64,000 nucleotides of DNA from Gamsiella multidivaricata (lineage: Eukaryota > Mortierellomycota > Mortierellomycetes > Mortierellales > Mortierellaceae): assembly GCF_025024155.1 (NCBI RefSeq), contig NW_026251756.1, positions 186,001 through 250,000 on the forward strand, given 5' to 3'. Positions 11,331-22,861 of this stretch are shown piece by piece (positions within the stretch are counted from its first letter, which is position 1; each line of letters begins with the position of its first letter). The position numbers and the translations under genes were made by a program. The notes beneath the pieces are model-generated. The model was not told the DNA's origin, made no database searches, and was given only the letters and a program-made list of their open reading frames with translations.

Positions 11331-13883
11331 ATGAAAGAAGCAAAAGAAGCAAAAGTCGATCGATCTGAGCAAAGGTGTGCGCGGAAACAATCCATCAATT
11401 GACCCATAGCGCATTGTCTCTTACACATCTGCAATTACTCAGCATGATCTGACCCCGATTTTCTCCTCCTACCTTCAAACAAGGCTCCGAGAACTGGGTT
11501 ACAAGCAAGAGCTGAAGCGTGAGCTTACCTCGTTCACCAACTTCTCCGTCTCGTTCTCTGTTGTCTCTATCCTCACAGGATTGACATCCCTCTATGGCAC
11601 GGCTCTGAACTCTGGAGGACCTGTTGTCATCATTTGGGGTTGGGTATGGCATACCAAAGCATCAATTTGCGCGGCTGCTTCCTTCCCGCGACTTTTAGTC
11701 CTATATATTAACGCTTGTTGCGCAACCTTCTAGGTATTTGTGTCTGCGATGTCCATGTGTGTCGCTGCTGCCATGGCTGAGATTTGTTCGTCCTATCCCA
11801 CTAGTAAGTACGGGGCATACACAAGTCAAGCAGAGGGTATTCGGTCTTCAACCGGAACGGACGGACGGGGTCTGACAGTCAACAGAACTTGAATAACCAA
11901 GGAACCAAGGACCTTTGTGTTCAACTGTCACCTGGGCCAATTGGAAGGAAGAACAAATCTTATTGCGATTTAAGTTCGGTCTAGACGCCATTGGTGCGCG
12001 ACCCGCGGAGATCAACAACAAACAACAGCAAAGAAAGAATACGCTGCGCCGTGTGGATTATGACGAACAATGGCGCATATGCTGAGCACTAAGGACCTCT
12101 ATCACTTTTTATGCATCCCTTTAGGTGGTGGATTGTATTACTGGAGTAGCAAGTAAGGATCCTGTCGATGGTGGCATGATTGTTCAGCATATATTGGTGT
12201 TCTTTTTTTTTTTTTTTTTTTTTAATATTTCTCCTTTCTGCCTTTGTGTCCTTTTCCTTAGACTGGCTGGTCACCGCGGTCCCTTCTACGCATGGATCAC
12301 AGGCTGGTGGAACTTGCTTGGTCAATTTGGATGCACTGCCGGAATCGACTTTGGACTCGCACTTTTGCTCTGCTCGGTTATTTCGCTCGGTAACGGATGG
12401 GTCTATGAGCGTTGGGAGGTTGTCCTGGTCTACTTTGCGATCTTGATTGTCCACGGCCTGATTAACACGTTCCTGGTCAAGCTGATGGCTATCATGAACA
12501 CGATCTCGGTCTGGATCCATATCGGAGGCGTTGTTATCATCCTGGTCACACTTTTGGTCAAGACCGAGAACAAGGCCTCAGCTTCGTTTGTCTTCACAGA
12601 GTTTGTTAACAACACTGGCTGGAGCAGCTCTGTTTATGTATGGGATAACTATTGCTTTAGGTGCTAGATTCCTTATATTCTCATCTGAATGATCGCTTGA
12701 GACTAAACATTCATTTTTTTTTTCTTTTTTGGTATTCCTTAGGTCGTTCTTTTGGGTCTTCTCCAATCTCAATTCACCATGACTGGGTAGGTGGGAGCAT
12801 TTAAAGTGGCAAAGCTGAGTTTGTTGAAAGACCAAGCAGCGTTGAAGCAAACTCTTCATAAACCCTGTTCGTTTGCTAATCTTGTATTTTTTTTTTTACA
12901 ATAGATGTAAGTGGCGTTGAGTCGGATCAATGTAGAATGAACCTTGCTGTAGACAAGTATGGTGCCGTAATAATGTTCGCTGTTGCTCACTCAATGTCTC
13001 TCCTCTTGTAGACGATGCATCCGCACATATGACTGAGGAGACTAAGAACGCAGATGTTGCTGGACCCGTTGGAATCCTGATGGCTGTCGGCGTTTCGTTC
13101 GTGGCGGGTCTGGGATACCTTATCGCTTTGACCTTCGGCATCCAGGACTTGGACAATGTCCTCAGCAGCTCAACCGGCAACCCGATCACTCAGATTTTCT
13201 TGGATTCTGTGGGTGAGACTGGAGCGTTACTCTTGCTCGTCATCCTTCTGCTGGCCCAGTTCTTCTGCGGTAACGCTTCGGTCACAGCCAACTCCCGTAT
13301 GATCTATGCCTTCTCGCGTGATGGTGCCATGCCCGGTTCTAAGTACCTACACAGAATTCATCCAACGCTCAAGAGCCCCGTCTGGGGTATCTGGTTGTCG
13401 TGCTTTGTCTCTGCACTGCTCGGATTGCTCTACCTGGCCAGCTCTGTTGCATTCTCGGCTATCACTAGTATCGCGACTATTGGTCTTTACATCTCTTATG
13501 GCCTGCCCACGTTCTGCAAACTTGTCTATGCGGGTGATAACTTTGAGCCCGGTCCTATTACTCTGGGCCGTCTGAGTAAGCCCATCGGTATCATCGCCTG
13601 CATCTGGATCGTCTTCATCACAGTCCTCTTTGTCCTGCCTCCCAGCGCACCGGTCACAGCGCAGAGTATGAACTACACTGTTGTCATTGTAGCTGCTGCT
13701 GCGGTGTACATCTTTGGCAACTGGTACTTTAATGCCCGTCATTGGTTCAAGGGACCTGTGTCGAACATTGACTTGGAAGACAATGAGAACGATTTTGTGG
13801 CGGGATCGCTGAAGAAGTCAGAGGAGATGGTCCGAGCGGATAAGGCCGAGTTTGATGAGAAAGAGAAGGAGGAGATCAATTAA
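11331..13883 (+). CDS. Amino-acid/choline/GABA-type permease (APC superfamily, ACT family)
   Basis: Eight exons join into 531 residues, the usual length for about 12 membrane helices: 11331-11374, 11484-11643, 11734-11803, 12125-12152, 12262-12637, 12743-12786, 12905-12906 and 13012-13883. Family signatures are the N-terminal RLRELGYKQELKRELTSFTNFSVSF, then YPTSGGLYYWSS, GHRGPFYAWITGWWNLLGQ and LLQSQFTMTGYDASAHMTEET. These match fungal GABA/choline/amino-acid permeases of the plasma membrane or vacuole; the substrate cannot be read from sequence. Exon 7 is only two bases (AT). It lies between a TTTACAATAG acceptor and a GTAAGT donor, and is needed to keep GYDAS in frame. Exon 4 is also very short (28 nt). 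The C-terminus is an acidic/lysine-rich cytosolic tail. Confidence 0.9.
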
Positions 13884-14339
13884 AGACGCCTCAAGCGATA
13901 GTATACATAGTTCATGCGTCTCTTCGACGTATCAGTGTCACCGAAAATATCAAGTAATACTGCCTGTAATAAAATTATCTTATTGTATGTATGCATCTCT
14001 TCGTGAGGACCTCATATCTCATACCATTCAAAACTTCGAGAACAACATCCTTTGTAATCGATGAGATATTATATGTGAATTTATTAAATACAGTGCACGC
14101 GTGCTGAGTACATGTAAATAGTGATGGATATACCAGATACCCAGCTCAAGGATATATAGTCGCGGCTGTCAAAGCAGACGAACCGGTTTCTTTTTTTTTC
14201 TTTTTCTTTTTCTTTTTCTTTTTCTTTTTCATTTTTTTTTTCATTTTTTTTTTTGCTTTCCAGGTTACATCCTGCGCTCTGTTAGAACTTCGTATCCCCG
14301 AATATATATTTTTTTTCTTTTCTCAATTTTTCCAGTCGC
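13884..14339. repeat. Convergent 3' region with (CTTTTT)n tract
   Basis: A likely permease polyadenylation signal AATAAA is near 13970 (GTAATAAAATT). At 14190-14254 a T-rich hexamer array (CTTTTT, then CATTTTTTTTT) fills much of the gap to the next gene's stop codon. No gene seen. Confidence 0.7.
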
Positions 14340-15490
14340 TTAGTTGGAGTCCATGCGGCTCCTGAGGCGGCGCTTAGCGGGCGATTGCTTGGGGACGGTG
14401 ACGGTGATAGGCTTGCGAGCAGCAAAGTAGGACTGACCATAGTTGCCGCCGGCGAGGACCAGCTCCTGAATGAAAGGGGTGTTGGGTCCATAGTTAGCAA
14501 TCAAGGGCTCAACACCCGAGATCGAGCCGCCATTGGTACCCTGGATGACGACATCAGCACAGGAGGAGTAGAGCTCGCGGTTGCCCTCGTTGTTGTTCCA
14601 GAACAGGTTCACGATGGCCGAACCCGAGGGTGCGTTTGCGGGGATGGTGAAGGGCAGGCTGTAGGTGATACCGTTGCTGGCATCGCCCATGCAGGTCAAC
14701 AGCTTGTCCTACATTTTTTAATTTTTATAAGGGGAGAGAGAGAGACATCAGAATGTGTGGGGGCGTTTGTTTCGAGCGATCAAGGTTATAGAGCGGGGCA
14801 GGAGTGTTAATGGGAGCCTAGGGTTTGGTGCTTACCTGGAAGACAACCCAGTTGGTGCCGTTATCGTAGGAAAGAGCCCATTGGCAGCTATTTCGAAGGA
14901 AATAATTGATGTTGTTAACAATAAGATCACCATCGGCGCGTCTTTATAATCGTTCGTTTAATTGTACTTCTGAAATGTTTACCTTCCACCCTTGTGGTAA
15001 GCGCCAATGTCCATGGTGGCGTTGATGGTCTGACCAGCCTTGAAGACAGGGCGGACGCCAGGGAAAGAAGATGGCCATTTGCAGATGGGGCTGTTGACCG
15101 TACCCTAGTAAATGATAAGTACAGCAAGGGTGTCAATTTCTCATGTGCTTGTTACATTAGGCTGTTGCTAGGTCTTCGCGTAGATTCAGGTGCCTTCCCC
15201 TTTTTGCATAGGTGCTTGAGGATCGACAGAGCACTCCAAAAAATCGGGTAACAATATTCCATACGCGACAAACATTAGGATAGTGGAAGTGGTATAAAAA
15301 GTGCGGATAAATTACTTACGTGGTTACCGGCAGGGGAGCGGATATCATAATCGATCAGGCTCCAGTCACCCTGGGGGCACTCGGAATAAGAACCGCGGCG
15401 AGGGCATGGGTAGCGGAAAGAGATGTGGGCCTCAGAGAGGAGAGCGAATCCAGAGAGGAGGATTGCGGCGGCAGCGACGAAGGACTTCAT
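14340..15490 (-). CDS. Secreted copper-monooxygenase-like protein (LPMO, AA11-like)
   Basis: Four exons join into 237 residues: 15320-15490, 14983-15104, 14836-14887 and 14340-14708. A signal peptide of 21 residues ends ...LLSEA, so the mature protein would begin with histidine (HISFRYPCPRRGS). An N-terminal His is the hallmark of the copper 'histidine brace' of lytic polysaccharide monooxygenases. A second His, in DIGAYHKGGSCQWALSYD, and the late motif LFWNNNEGNRELYSSCADVVI resemble chitin-active AA11 enzymes (HxGGxCQ...LSYD, GNREMYMNCA). Several paired cysteines fit an extracellular fold. Expected role: oxidative cleavage or binding of chitin or a related glycan at the wall. AA11 assignment rests on remembered motif similarity; a related non-catalytic copper-binding family is possible. 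A short basic tail (KRRLRSR) closes the protein. Confidence 0.68.
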
Positions 15491-15630
15491 TGGTAGGGTA
15501 TTTATTATTGAAGGTAAAGAAAGAGATAGATAGAATGAGAAGATTGTAGAGAGGAGAAGCGTTTACTGATAGAGCGAGATCTGGAGAACAAGACGTAACA
15601 AAAGTGGGGGGAGGTTGAAGTGCGGCTCCC

Positions 15631-15638
15631 TTTATACC
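15631..15638 (-). promoter_or_regulatory. TATA box of the LPMO-like gene
   Basis: GTATAAAG on the minus strand lies about 145 nt upstream of the start codon at 15490. A C/T-rich stretch lies between them. Confidence 0.5.
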
Positions 15639-18600
15639 AGATCCTCCAAGCCTTGACGCTTTTGTCCCTGAAATCTCCCATCGTGCCTGACAAATAGACC
15701 CTCTTTCAAACGTTTGAAATACCCCTGTATAGTCTGAATGAGACTTTGGTCTGTAAACGCGCAATGTTTTTCCGCCCAGGGACTTGTTGTTAATGAGTTT
15801 GCCGCAGACACATGGATCGACTCGGACCGCCAAAGGCGAAAGGATGATGCGCTCTGGGGAGAGTGCAATGAGCTCAATTTACAACAAAGGAAATCATTAC
15901 GATCATGCTCTGAACGATTACATCGTTTAATATTGAAGCTGCTGTTACTGTTGTTGTTTGCGGTATGAATGTGGGGCTGGATACTTGGATGCTTGGTCGG
16001 CCTAGAGCGCCCATGTGCTCACAACGATACCATTTCGAGGGTACTTCCCTAGGCTGATCCTCTTCGGATTGTTTTGCAAAAAAGGTTGCGCGATAGACTC
16101 TATAGTGGAGATCAGATAGTTAAGGCAATATAACGCGTTCGTATTTTTTGTTGATCAAGGTTTTCAGGTTCAAGCCAGGTCATTCTCCTCGATTCAATTC
16201 CGCGTAATAGAACGGAATTCACCCTCTGACGCATGGCAATCTAGACTACTATAGTGTCGACGAAATGATAAAAAACACGTCTTTCATTCACGTTGCTTTA
16301 GTGCGTTCATCAGACTAGCAGAAGTGAGGATAAGACTCATCACTTTGTTCGAGGACGAGGTCTTCTCTCCAGCCAGACCTCTTTTTTTTCTGCCTCTCAG
16401 GGTACGCTAACAGCTGATTGGTTGACAGGTGCTATTTTGCCCCGTGGAAAGGGTGCTTGTCCATGTTTATGGCTTCAGGTGCAGTACAAGGGGAGGAGGA
16501 GGGGTAAAGACAGGAACGAGTCCATTAAACAATAATATGAACGTACGATAGATGCTGTTGAATGGTCGCGCCAAGGATGGTTACACAGATTCTCTTATCA
16601 TACCCCGCGATCTCAAGAATCAAACTTTGTTTGGTCCTCTCCAGACAAACGCTCTCATTTCATTCACACACACGACTTTAGGTCGTCAACCATGTATGCA
16701 CGCTCTAAATGTCTGCAGCCTTTAACAAACAAACAAACAGAAAAGTTTGTCGTGGGCAGGTCGAAGAGAGCGTAGAGTTGAACCAGAGAGTTCAGCACTT
16801 GCTCATTGGTACTGTAGACTAGACTATGTTGCTAGCTCATATTTGTTATAGACTTACTTTGCTTACTTTACCAAGTATCCACGAGTGAATCGCATGGGCT
16901 ATTGATCCAGTTGATGTCATGCCCCTGGAAATCGGTGAGCTGTTTTGATAATCGAATCCATTGTTACTCGGTATGGTCATGTATTCTCGCTCCAGTACGA
17001 GGTGTCGAAGGGAATTCATGCTGGAGCCGCGCGAGCGACAAGGGTTTCGAAGAGAACAGTTGCAGCTGTACGCAAACAACCTGTTGCAAACACACACGCA
17101 CACAAGTAGACTAATCCACCTTTCTGGTTTTCATTTGTCTACCACGGACAGAGTGTTGTTGTTGATAGTCTAGTCTGTACATTCTCTTCAAAAACGACAG
17201 GCAGAAAAATAAAACAGCGTACAGATGATGCCAGATGATGCCCTGGTTGGGTTGAACCCTCTTCAGGAGACGCCTCCTGCACGCCATACAGTCTATCTAT
17301 CTGTATGTGTTCAAGGGTGTGTGTCGTCCTTGCTAATCAGTGTTTGATCGTGAGAGCACATTAAACAAAGTACCAATCGCGTGCATGAGGATTTCGCCCT
17401 TTCATCCCAATTGCATTTCCCAACAGCAACATCATGCATTAATGAATTGTTATGAATATAAAGACGCGAATATACTTTATAGCAGAAGTATGATGGGGAT
17501 CAACAGCCGCGAAAAATGACCCTGCATGTCGATAGATCATGCGCGCATGCATGTTCAGAGTTATCTTATCCAACGAAAGAAATGAGAGGGAAGAGCTGTT
17601 GACAGGTGTGTTGTATTTGTTTGTACGCCTGAGTGCTTGTTATCGTTTCATTGCTGATGAGGATCTCCTGACGCATGCTGGACATACATGGACTCCAATA
17701 TCTTTCTGCCCTTTTTTTCGCTCTCATCTTTGTCATCTGTGCTCCATGATCTGCCTATCTGCCGGACGGACATTCCTTCCTTCCGGGCCATAGCCAGCCT
17801 TCTCGACTTGTTGGTTACGTTGAAAGCAAGCAATTGTTCTGAGCGCATCCCATGGCAAGTAAAAAAACAATAGCAACATCAAGTTAAACCCATCTCAGTC
17901 AACCTCCGCGCGATTTTCCTTTGCCCGTGTCATTTCTGTCATTACCGTAACCACTGAGATCTGCCTCGAAGATTAAACAAGAGAGTCTACCTTAGTTTAT
18001 TTAGTTTGGACCGCGACTTCCGACGCCAATGTCTTGAAATCGCAGCTGCCTTTTCAAATCGAGCTCATTGCGTAGGAAATAAAGCACTTTAATGATAAAG
18101 AAAAAGAAAACGAGTATTAACAACAGCAGCCATCGATTAGATCTAATCAACCATCCTTTGGATACGAAAAGCACTTTCTGACTTTATTTGTTAATCTACT
18201 TTGTTTATTTGTTTTGCATGATATCCTACATCCATATGTCTTAGGATGATCGTAGAGGACAGAATCGGCACATAGAACTCTGATGCCCCCCATATTTACA
18301 TAATCTAGAGTACAAAACACTTATGTTTCCTATTCTTCCGTCCTAGCTTTCCTTCCATTACTTAGCTGCAGCAATATCGCGTCGCAGCAGGAAGAGAAGA
18401 AAGAAAAGTATACTAAAATAACAAGTTACCTCAACCTCAAGAATGTTGCGATGTAGATGACAACAAATTAATTCTTCCGTCTGATGATTCTTCAAGAAAT
18501 ATTAGTACTGTACCAAGGAATCCCCGACCATACCTTCAATAGTTTACTCCGCGCTTCATATCTTTTCCTATTGTCTTTTTTATCGTCGTAACGTCCGGTT

Positions 18601-19332
18601 TCTTTGACGAATCGAGCATCACTATGCAGATGTGGTGTGACAAACCCCTACTTTTTCCACGCGGCCCATTAATTTCTCTGCTGTTCTGTATGAGGTCTTT
18701 TTTCGCATGAACAAAAATGACCATTGTTGGTTCGACCGGCTTCGAGCGACACAAGATACCAAAAGAGGGCAAGAAAGAGGGAGGTAGGTGCGGCTATCGA
18801 TCGAGTAATATAAAAGCATGTGCACTCCTTTGCTTATATGAAATATTGATTATGTGGTCGCTTCAAGTGCCATAATGACAGTTTGACTAGAAGTGAGGGC
18901 AATATCAACGGTGCATGAGTCGCGACTGCAAAGGCGAAGGCAAAAAAAAAAGCATTTATGAGGCCTAGAAGACATTTGCAGCAAAAAAAAAAAAAAAGCC
19001 ATACGCTGTTTGTCACAAGGACGCGCCGTTCGACCAAGCGTCCACACTTTTTTGTTGTCGTTGTCGTTGCTTTCACGGCCAACAACATAGAGTGTGAACA
19101 ACCAAAGAGAGCAGCCTAGAACATGCTTAGTATGACAATCTAGAGCTGCCCATGTTAAACCCGGCTATAGTTCACGAGCATTTTTTTTTTTACGCGCCCC
19201 ATCCTTGAACTTATCACTCAAATTAATGATAACATAGTTTTTAAAAGACCTTTCCATTCATTGACTCTGCTATTCAGTCTATTGTAGAAGAGCTGGTGCT
19301 GACGCTTTACGTTTTTTCCCCTATCTTTGGTC
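15639..19332. other. 3.7-kb stretch without a recognisable gene
   Basis: All open frames on both strands are short, and none has splice-linked partners or motifs I can place. The most protein-like, a minus frame at 18536-18772, has no supporting context. The left end holds the LPMO-like gene's promoter. The base composition is more even than in neighbouring spacers, with few long homopolymers (A15 near 18981, T11 near 19181). Distal regulatory sequence, a non-coding RNA gene or decayed DNA are all possible. Confidence 0.5.
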
Positions 19333-21291
19333 TTAGTCCTGCTTGCCCTTTTCAGCTGACCGTCCTGTTATGGCCTTGACCAACGCAATCACAACCGCCA
19401 ACGTTCCAGCACCCGCCAACGCAAACGTCGCTGTTCTGACCAGCGGCAAGTCCTCCAATCGACCCACAGGTACAGACACATGGCTCTCCGGGTACTGTTT
19501 CGGGATAGGATCCGGCAGCACAAATCTGAAATCGACCGCGTCCTTGCTGCCTTCGCTCGGAAACAGGAGACTGAGAGGCAATGGTGGGATATGGAACAAT
19601 TTCTTGGCGCTCGCGAGCGTTGCCTCCTCACTACCTGCAGAAGCCGCACATGCCCATGCGACAATAGGCCAAGGAACTGCGACATCGACATGCGTTACTG
19701 GATTCTCGGCCGAGACTGGTGGCTGATATCTCATATGCATGGGGATATCGACCGTTGAAGTATAGGGCGACGGCTTGCTGCTGGTCTTCTCGCCTTCTGC
19801 AGCAGTATCAGTCCTGTTGTTTCCTGTTGCCATCCATCTCGAGGTCTTGACAGAATCCTCTGGCTGAACCTTCACCATGACGAGACTGCCCCAGCCAGAG
19901 ACAACGCCCACGGGTTTCTCCAAATCTGTCTCTCCAAAGACCACAGCCTCTCCGATCTCGGGTGCGAGACCCTCCAGCTGGAAGGGGTCTACAAAGATGC
20001 CCGCAGGTAGGACCTGCAAGACATAGAGGTCGCAACCGGCTGTCGTTCCTGAGATATAGGGGTTCGATTGAATGGTCGTGATGGAATGAGGGTGGAATGT
20101 CTGAGGAGGGCTCATTGTTGAAGTATAGGCATGTCCCGGAAACCGGACCTTGCCTGTTGAAAGCTCGCGTTTGTGCGGTGGGAATACTGACGACCGTGAT
20201 TGGATCAGGGCCTCACTGACAACCTCGCCCTCAGCATCCATCTTGATTGTTGCTCCAAGGTAATGGTCGTAAACGGTGTGTTCTTGTTCTGTGAGCTCGC
20301 GATAGAACCAACCAATCTCGACCACTTTGTCTGTTCGCTCGTCGAATGAAATCTTGATAATATTATTCTGTCCATCCCGATCATGGCTTCCAACAGGCCA
20401 AATGACCTTCAAGTTTGCACTGCCATTCTGCAAGACAAGGTCAATCAATGCTGGTCCTCCAGTGGATCCTGCTCGTTGTTGCTTGGAGATAAGCGATGAA
20501 ATAGTGGAGGAGTTAGATAAGAATCCCGTAGGGTCGGTAGTCCTGTGCACATAGTGGTGATTGTGCATGGAGATCAGGTGCTTGGAGTTGACAGCCTTGG
20601 TGCGCTGATCCTCCCGCTGTGTCTCTTCTTGCTCCTGGCAGTCAATTGCCCCGATCAACTCTGCCAAGGTGGGACAGTACTCTCTCCATGTCCCCTTAAA
20701 GTCCTCGCTATTGAAGGTCGAGAATACGTTCTGTCGTTTAAAGCTCGTTTCTTTCATGAACCCCACCAGTCTCGATCAAGCATAAAAAAACAACAATAAA
20801 ACCAGCGCCGACGTGTACCTTGTTACAGCCAAATGGAAACCAGGAATGAAGGTCGGGGTAAACGGGGGTCGAAGAAGCGGCGCCTTGTTATCGAACCATT
20901 GGACATGCACTCTGCCACTGTTGACTGTGCCCTGTTCAGTGGGCTGGGTTCGTGTTGTATCAGAAACCACTCAATTATTGATTAGGATCACGGTTGCGAT
21001 TCAAAACTGCATGCCCATTGCATTCAATCTCCAGCATACCTTTCCAGCAGCTTTTGAGAAGCCCTGGATAGAGCCCTTGACCTCCCATTCCCAGAACCCA
21101 GATATTCCCACGACCTGAACCTGATGGAGTGCGACCTTGAGGTTCTCGTCCGAGGGCTCGACAGGGAGAGTGCTGACGAAGGAATGGCGGTGTTGTAGTG
21201 ATGACGAAAGAGGTGATGCAGGTTGCGCCGAGACAGATGCGACGGTGCTGAGGGCCAAGAGAGCGGCAACTGAGAGGGACAGGGTCAGCAT
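19333..21291 (-). CDS. PBN1: PIG-X/Pbn1 family protein (GPI mannosyltransferase I accessory subunit)
   Basis: Three exons join into 604 residues: 21040-21291, 20819-20943 and 19333-20770. A signal peptide (MLTLSLSVAALLALSTVASVSA) leads into a lumenal domain. The family signature is near the C-terminus: VDIPMHMRYQPPV...HVDVAVPWPIVAWACA, compared with VHIPxHxRYHxP and VxVPxPxxxWAC in PIG-X/Pbn1. One membrane helix (FALAGAGTLAVVIALV) and a short lysine-rich cytosolic tail follow. Pbn1/PIG-X stabilises the ER enzyme (Gpi14/PIG-M) that adds the first mannose to GPI anchors, which fungi need for wall proteins. The middle of the protein (about 160-400) contains Ser/Thr-rich stretches. Human PIG-X is much shorter; length varies widely in this family. 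Confidence 0.82.
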
Positions 21292-21730
21292 GGCGGAGAA
21301 GACTGATGAGGATGTTGATTCAGCTGGTTTGATTGATCGCGCGTTGTTCTTTGGGGGAGGACCACAGTTGTGCGGGGTTCCAATTGGTCACGTCCTTTGT
21401 TCGCGTCCCAATTGAGTTTTCTACGGATTTCCCTTTCACACCCTTATGTTTGACTACAACGTATAGACTATATCATGCACAGGTAGGCTTCAATAGAGTG
21501 TTCTTTTGTACAAGCGTTTATTTGCTTAAGTTATGATACAATTCTTGATCAAGAATGGCTGTATAGTTTATAGTAGGCTGTAGCCCGGTAGAGAAAGAGA
21601 GAGAAAGAGAGAGGGAAACAAACATAGAGAGGAGTGTTTCTTGAAGAAAAGGGATGTGCTTCGTTATGCTTGGACTCATACAAAAAGAATGCTAGAGTTG
21701 AAGGCAAACTTGTCTAGACTTGAGCCGCCT

Positions 21731-21904
21731 TTACTGCGAGCGAGGCTGGGCGACGTGGCGACGGAGATGGGGATCCGTGGCAAGCTTGCGGAAGGCCATG
21801 TAGGTGCCACCGATGGACGCACCGGAGACGACAGCGACGAGAGGGTAAACCTCGGTGGGGGCCTTCATGCCGCGCATAGACTGTCTGAGGAATTCGGCCA
21901 ACAT
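21731..21904 (-). CDS. Small mitochondrial membrane protein, MLRQ/B12D (NDUFA4-like)
   Basis: A single exon encodes 57 residues, MLAEFLRQSMRGMKAPTEVY... The pattern KAPTEVYPLVAVVSGASIGGTYMAFRKL, a short basic amphipathic start followed by one Gly/Ala-rich membrane helix, matches the MLRQ/NDUFA4/B12D family. These are single-pass inner mitochondrial membrane proteins of complex I or IV. The ATG at 21904 is chosen because the family starts just before the membrane helix; the frame stays open further upstream but that part is Asn/Gln/Thr-rich leader sequence. A TATA box lies about 135 nt upstream. It is divergent from no close gene. Confidence 0.75.
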   Translation of the reverse strand: MLAEFLRQSMRGMKAPTEVYPLVAVVSGASIGGTYMAFRKLATDPHLRRHVAQPRSQ

Positions 21905-22036
21905 GGTGATGGTATGTGTTTTTTGGGAGGGTGAAGGGAAGAGAGAGTGAAGTGATTGTTTTGTAGTTGCAGTGGTTGTTGCTGGTTGCTGTATGATGAT
22001 GAGAAGAAGGAAAGGGGAGAGGAGTGAGGTTCCCGC

Positions 22037-22044
22037 TTTATATA
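22037..22044 (-). promoter_or_regulatory. TATA box of the MLRQ/B12D-like gene
   Basis: TATATAAA on the minus strand lies about 135 nt upstream of the ATG at 21904. Confidence 0.5.
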
Positions 22045-22861
22045 CACAATCCCCAATGCCAGTATTATGTGGTATAATCATCATTATCCATTATAGCACA
22101 CTAAAAAAAAAGGCGCAAGTTGGCATGGTTTCATCTTACCGAAGGACGAGGGCGCTGTCGTCGCCTCGAAGCTCCAAAAGGGCTGACACAGACCAGGTAA
22201 GGATGGGCCAATGGCGTGTGCTTCAGTGTTTCAGTAGCCTATTTTGGCATTTGCACTCCGGCGAAAATTTATTCGTTCTTTCGCGCGCTCCCTTATTCGT
22301 CTTATGCTCTCTTCTTGTCTTTCACAGGAAGAGCATAGTTGGGCATCCTAAAAAAACCGCCGTGCCATCCCATTGTGCTGTACTCCACCGTACCACACAC
22401 TCACACACTATCCCTCTTATTGTATCCATACGAGGCCACCATATCTCTTCAACTGGCCAAGACTCCCTTGAACAGTCCTGTTAACCTCTCAAACAAAACG
22501 ACGTATCCCAAGAGACATATATGTTCCTTACTTGAAAGAACTACAAGCGAAACGCTGCCGCCCACTCAAGCCACAACCCCAGTTTCGCGTACCCCAGATT
22601 CGCACCCGATTCAAGTGATCGAAAAAATGGGTTAGGTTTCCGGTTTTTTTTCTCCCTTCCGAAAACGGATGCTTCATTCTCATTGGTCAATTCGGACTCG
22701 TTCAATTTGGAATGGACTGTCAAATAAAGAGATTCCGAGCATCGCCTGTTTGCATATCTGCAATGGGTTGACATCATGTGTGTGCAACACAGGGTGTTCA
22801 ATGGCGCTGAGGTTTATGGGGTGACAACCTGCTGAGACATCGTTTATTTGAGCGGCAGGTT
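22045..22861. other. Intergenic region between two minus-strand genes
   Basis: About 800 nt with no convincing gene. It should hold the 3' UTR of the CENP-B-type gene and the promoter of the MLRQ/B12D-like gene. Confidence 0.5.

Noticed and set aside
12089..12520. 143-codon minus-strand frame
   Set aside because: Antisense to permease exons 4-5 and runs through a poly-A (poly-Lys) segment.
15301..15549. Plus-strand frame over the start of the LPMO-like gene
   Set aside because: Arg/Gly-rich shadow of the signal-peptide exon.
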